Assembly (NCBI GenBank): GCA_932521035.1
Contig: OW051496.1
Location: 3,410,001 to 3,474,000, forward strand
DNA from: Oscheius dolichura
Taxonomy: Eukaryota; Nematoda; Chromadorea; Rhabditida; Rhabditidae
DNA: 64,000 bases
Reading direction: 5' to 3'
Position 1 is the stretch's first letter, and each line of letters begins with the position of its first letter. The position numbers and the translations under genes were made by a program. The notes beneath the pieces were generated by a model. The model made no database searches, had not been told where the DNA came from, and saw only the letters and a program-made list of their open reading frames with translations. Below are positions 59,982 to 64,000 of the stretch, piece after piece.

Positions 59982-61306
59982 TTACTCTGTGGAATTAGAA
60001 AGGATATCAGCCAGATGGCGGGGAATAACAATTGAAGACATATAACAGCACACATTGGGAAGAAAAGGACCCTCACTCCAGCTTTTTCCATTAAATATTT
60101 CAGTTTTATCGAGATCTTCGCCTATTTCATAATCTCCTCCAATTACAAAAATCTCATTGTCAAGGACTGCTGCAGAAAAGCTTTCTCGACGTTGTTTCAT
60201 TGGCGGCAGTTCTTTCCATGTTCCTTTTCCTTCTAGATTACTCACTTCCAGTACAGTATTGACGAATCTCTTTCCATCAAAACCTCCCATTAAAATGAGA
60301 TTATTTCCATAAGAAACGAGAGAATGCCCCCATAGAGGTGTTGCCATATCATTCATCTCCGTCCAGACACCACTCTCCGGGTCGAAACATTCCACACTTG
60401 TCAAATAATTTGGGTGATCATATCCACCACAGACAATGAATTTGCCATTATGAACTGCTGCAGCTCCCCAATATCGCGAATATTTCATGTCCCTAAAATA
60501 TTGATTAGCCCTGATTGAGCCTTGTATCAGATGTTGTATCATCTCGTTTGAGAGACGAAGCGACCGTTGGAAACCGAGCAGAAGAGAAAAAAGGGGAAAA
60601 GTATTCAACTCACGGCAGGTTAATCCATTTGTTCTCCTTCGGATCATATCTTTCCACACTTTTCAAATTGCTGCTTCTATCCCTTCCTCCAAACACCCAG
60701 ATGGATCCATTCCATTCCACACTGCTATTTGTAATACCCCATCGGCTCTCATTCATATCTGCCAATCGTATCCATTTCAATGTTTTGTTATCCAATTTGT
60801 ATAGTTCTTTAGCCATAGAAATTCCACCGAATAGATAAATCTCTCCATCCAGATATACTGCACCTCCTTGGTCAAGTACTTTCGGTAATTTCAATGCCAA
60901 TTTGATCCATTTGTCTTGTTTCAAAATGACCATTTCATCTGTTACTCTGTTATCTTTTCTTCCTCCAAGGAGTAAAATCTAAAAGAATGTTAATTATTCT
61001 CTTCCCCAATTCCCCACCGTTCCCTTATCCACTTGTCCGTGGATCCATTGTACTTTTTCTTCCAAAAGAACGAGTCCCGCCTGGATTATAAGATGATCTT
61101 CACTTTGTTTCCCTTCGATCCTCCCAACTAAACATTAGTAACACTGAAAAGTATTAGATCTGGCTGACTTTTGTGAGAAATCTCTGCGATGCCCTCTTGT
61201 AAAGCCGTTATAGCATCGGAAACTGAAATTTCTCTCGAGTTCTAAAAGGTTTCAATGATTTCTCACCCCCTTGTTGAATATTCGCGTCAGAAGGATTAGT
61301 TGCCAT
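59982..61306 (-). CDS. kelch gene F: nearly coil-less kelch protein
   Basis: Five exons, 61306-61267, 61222-61169, 61127-61018, 60978-60614 and 60492-59982, give 359 residues. The first exon encodes only MATNPSDANIQQG: the coiled-coil exons of gene A have been removed in frame. The propeller is intact with six GG-ending blades and is very close to A and C. The last intron (60493-60613) contains the same ATGATACAACATCTGATACA stretch as in A and C. It retains the upstream GATA pair that A lacks. Confidence 0.82.
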
Positions 61307-61390
61307 TAGAGTAGCTGAAATAGTTTATGGAAAGGTTGAGAAATGGGAAAAGTCGATTTGAACAAGGGAAGAGGCCCAAGGGACAGTCCT

Positions 61391-61412
61391 TGATAAGGGA
61401 GACTTTGATAAG
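61391..61412 (+). promoter_or_regulatory. paired GATA sites upstream of kelch gene F
   Basis: TGATAAG at 61391-61397 and 61406-61412, 85-106 bp upstream of the gene F start. Sequence and spacing match the gene C cassette, here without the second flanking direct repeat. Confidence 0.55.
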
Positions 61413-61419
61413 AAACGGA

Positions 61420-63266
61420 AATTGCTGCAGCTGTCGAGTTTGCCAGTGTTTGGATATTATAATTTTTAGCCAGCAATTAGGATCACAACAGTTTTAGCCG
61501 GCTACCTTCACAGATTATTGAGAAACAGCTCGCCCCCCCCCCCCCCTTCCTCCAGCGCCGACTCCCCCTTCTCCAGCACGGTATTCTCCTGCCCAGCGCC
61601 TTCGTCAGACGATGTTGCACCTGCCCCTAGGCATTCTCTTTTCGGATCAAAATTTGACAGTCGAAAAAGATCAAACGGTCGAAACTTTCTGCTTCTCTCT
61701 CATTTGACCGGTCAATCTGAACAAACGACAGGTCATACAGACGGACATCTGCCTATTATTAGGGTAGGACTAGAAGAGCCCAGTATTTATTGGAGGGACG
61801 CCCCTGTTGTGTGTTGGCCAAGGTCCCGCGCGGGCCCTTCCTTCAAAGTCGGGACGGTCAATTTCCGCATTTGACAGAACCAAAAGCTAAAATAAAGGTA
61901 AAGTGCTGTCGATTCGTCACTGTGACGCGCCAGAGCTTAGCAAAAAATAAACCGCCAATACGCCAAGAAGCGCCTTCGAATGACACTGCTCTCATCTCGC
62001 GAGCTCAAAAAACGATGTCTCCATTTTCGAAACTTTGAGGCTCCATTCCTCCGTACGCCTGTGTTCTCAAATTTTTTTAGATAGCAAGCGATGCTGAGCA
62101 AAAATTATCGGTTCGAATGAGCCTACTCTCAAAACAGCAGCTCAAAATTTGTTGAGGAAACATATCCCATTTTTTTATAGCCAAGTAAATGTCTAGTATA
62201 TCATGGTCGAAAAAATATCCAGTGCCTTCTACAAGCTATTTTCGCTTTTATGTATCTCCACTAAAATATGGGGAAAGAGCTTTTTTAGTAATTTGAGACA
62301 TTACTTATAAGGAACACTGGATCTTATCTAAAAAGTTAATAAGGGGCAGGTAAAACATGCGAACATCACTATTTTAAAAAGAGAAACTCAAGAAACCTTG
62401 TGGTTTGACAGGAGTGGACAAAAAGGGGGCGATAATGGGGAAAGAGGAGGAATGTACAAAAAGGGAACGATAATTTGAAGAATCAAACCACTGCACGTTT
62501 TTCTGTTTTGGTTTAAGTGTCTTTTCATACCTTGTTGTGCAGATAGCCTTCCTCTAAAGTGGATAAACATCTCCAAAAATCATTGGTATTTTAGGCTTCA
62601 ATCATTGGAAAGGGATGGGAGAGTGTAGACAGATATCAGTGAAGTATAGGGCGGAAGGTGTCTCCCTCCAAAAAGGAATAAAACTGTGCTTCTTTTAAAA
62701 ATGAAACAGATTGTATATGGATCATGGTATGAGGTTTGAATGAATGGGTAAATTGATGGAAGGCAAGACGTCAATCCCATGCAACAAATTCAACTGGGCC
62801 ACAAAATAAAAGGGAACGGGCGGGTGATTCAAACGTTTTCTTAAAAAGTGCAGTGGTTTGATTCTTCAAATTATCGTTCCCTTTTTGTACATTCCTGTCA
62901 AACCACAAGGTTTCTTTGAGTTTTCTCTTTTTAAGATAGTGATACGATGCTTCAGTTTGTCCATAAAGAAGAACCTCATTATACCGGATAATACGTTTCC
63001 GTCTAGAAAAATTCTTATCGATCCATGGGACGCTTCCCAACTGCGGTTTCGCTTCTTTCACTATTCCCGCGTAACTCTTCCCGAACGGGGCCCGATCTTA
63101 TCGTCGGCGGTCGATAGTGTAGGTGTAATCATTTCTTGTTCCCAAAAGTCCCCGTCCTTCCTTTTTCACATCAGATGTTTCCTTCCGGAGTACTTCTTTC
63201 CGCTGAATTGCCCTATCCCCGTTAGTTTTTTTTTCTGTTTTAGCTAGCCTATATCTTTTTATCTAG
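61420..63266. other. repeat-bearing intergenic region
   Basis: Contents: a C14 run (61533-61546), the second copy of the 100-bp dispersed repeat (61668-61770), and an inverted-repeat pair at about 62375-62495 and 62850-62940 sharing GAATCAAACCACTGCAC and its complement. 5' exons of the adducin-like gene may lie near the right end but none is certain. Confidence 0.5.
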
Positions 63267-63603
63267 ATACAGAAACGGTTCAATTTCCTATTTCCGACAT
63301 TCCTGCCGACTCAAATTATACTAAAAATGAAATCCGGCTCCGAAATCAACTGGTCTCATTGTATCGCCTCGTGGATAAGTTCCACTGGAGTCAGTCCATC
63401 TATAATCACATGACTGTAAGTACTACCCTTGAAACGAGGGAAAAAGACTTCAGGTCCGAGTCCCTACGGAAGACAATTCCCACGAGATACTCATCAACCC
63501 GTTCGGGATGTCCTATCATGAAATTACGGCTTCCAGTCTGGTAAAAGTCAACCTGGGCGGAAGGGTAATTGATCAAGGAAGCACAAATTATGCCATCAAT
63601 CAG
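63267..63603 (+). CDS. adducin/class II aldolase-type protein, partial
   Basis: Exons 63267-63415 and 63454-63603 join in phase 0; earlier exons are not identified and the gene runs past the window end. The reading RLRNQLVSLYRLVDKFHWSQ, then SIYNHMT|VRVP, NPFGMSYHEITASSLVKVNL and VIDQGSTNYAINQ is the start of the class II aldolase/adducin head as found in metazoan adducins (YNH, FG..Y.E.TASSL, DQGSTN). Adducins cap actin filaments and link them to spectrin; metal-binding histidines of true aldolases would lie beyond the window. The exon before 63267 must end in phase 1. Confidence 0.82.
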
Positions 63604-64000
63604 GTAATGTTTCCCCTTTGCTATTTATTTTTGTCTGCTAATGAGATTTGTTTGAGTTTTGATACTTGCAATTCTAAATGCTAAAGCAATATAACGAAAA
63701 GAAATGTTCAATGTTTTTCGTATTTTACTTATTGAAAGGGTCAAGCGACAGTCAATAATAAAATTCCGCCATAAAGTTATGCTTCAGCGCTACTACGTAT
63801 TCCCGTCTGCTAATGGGCTTTGATTGTTCGATGAAATAGTGTCTCTCTAATAATACGAACAATTTTTATCGTTTCTCACAGTATGAATTGAGGCAATCCA
63901 ATGAATTCCAATTTATCGAGCAATGTTTCACTTTTTCTATTTGCCTCTGCCTCTCAATGACCGGCAATCTTAGAAAGACGGTAGACATACTGTGTGGCAT
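63604..64000. other. intron of the adducin-like gene
   Basis: Begins with GTAATG after ...AINQ. No following exon is recognised before the window ends, so the intron is at least 397 nt. Confidence 0.5.

Overview
This window is nuclear DNA from a nematode. The markers are an intact MSP-domain sperm protein gene (59018-59449), a nuclear hormone receptor with the nematode-type P-box CRACAAFFRR (minus strand, 6261-10364), many introns of about 40-60 nt ending in TTTCAG, and TTTCAG sites a few bases before several start codons as expected for spliced-leader addition. I cannot name the species. All gene models were assembled by hand from splice sites and checked by adding exon lengths and phases; no homology search was run.

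Layout. 1-5 kb: a tRNA-like SINE, coiled-coil/kelch gene A (minus), kelch pseudogene debris and a TTAA-flanked element. 5.05-5.54 kb: end of an unrecognised plus-strand gene. 5.7-10.4 kb: the nuclear receptor (minus) with two candidate last exons. 10.4-17.4 kb: repeat-rich, with kelch fragments and several inverted-repeat elements. 17.4-19.1 kb: kelch gene C (plus). 19.7-21.8 kb: a second SINE and a 1.6-kb TIR element. 22.4-26.5 kb: three co-directional housekeeping genes, mL49, DTD and (S)-2-hydroxy-acid oxidase. 26.8-29.1 kb: a sugar-porter-like MFS gene (minus). 29.7-34.3 kb: kelch genes D and E (minus) around a kelch pseudogene. 35.6-37.0 kb: a PP1-like phosphatase. 37.4-39.2 kb: kelch gene G (plus). 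41.9-46.9 kb: an MFSD8/CLN7-like transporter. 48.6-51.6 kb: a divergent GAPDH (minus). 54.5-58.1 kb: a transposon-rich block containing tRNA-Ser(AGA), a 2-kb TIR element with an 8-bp target duplication carrying spliced exons, a 65-bp hAT-like MITE and a Mutator-like foldback. 58.4-59.4 kb: a head-to-head pair, a 53-residue Gly/Ala-rich peptide gene and the MSP-domain gene. 60.0-61.3 kb: kelch gene F (minus). 63.3 kb to the end: the start of an adducin/class II aldolase-type gene running off the window.

The dominant theme is a local family of six intact genes (A, C, D, E, F, G). Each encodes a charged or coiled-coil N-terminal region followed by about six kelch blades, with at least four broken relatives nearby. 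Exon phases are conserved across the family: the kelch domain always begins with an I-L-x-L-G exon in phase 0, and a phase-2 intron always splits the propeller. Four copies (C, E, F, G) have paired TGATAAG sites about 80-150 bp upstream of the start, which suggests shared intestinal GATA-factor control; copy A has lost them. Housekeeping metabolism, probable sperm proteins and this expanding family are interleaved with many young mobile elements.
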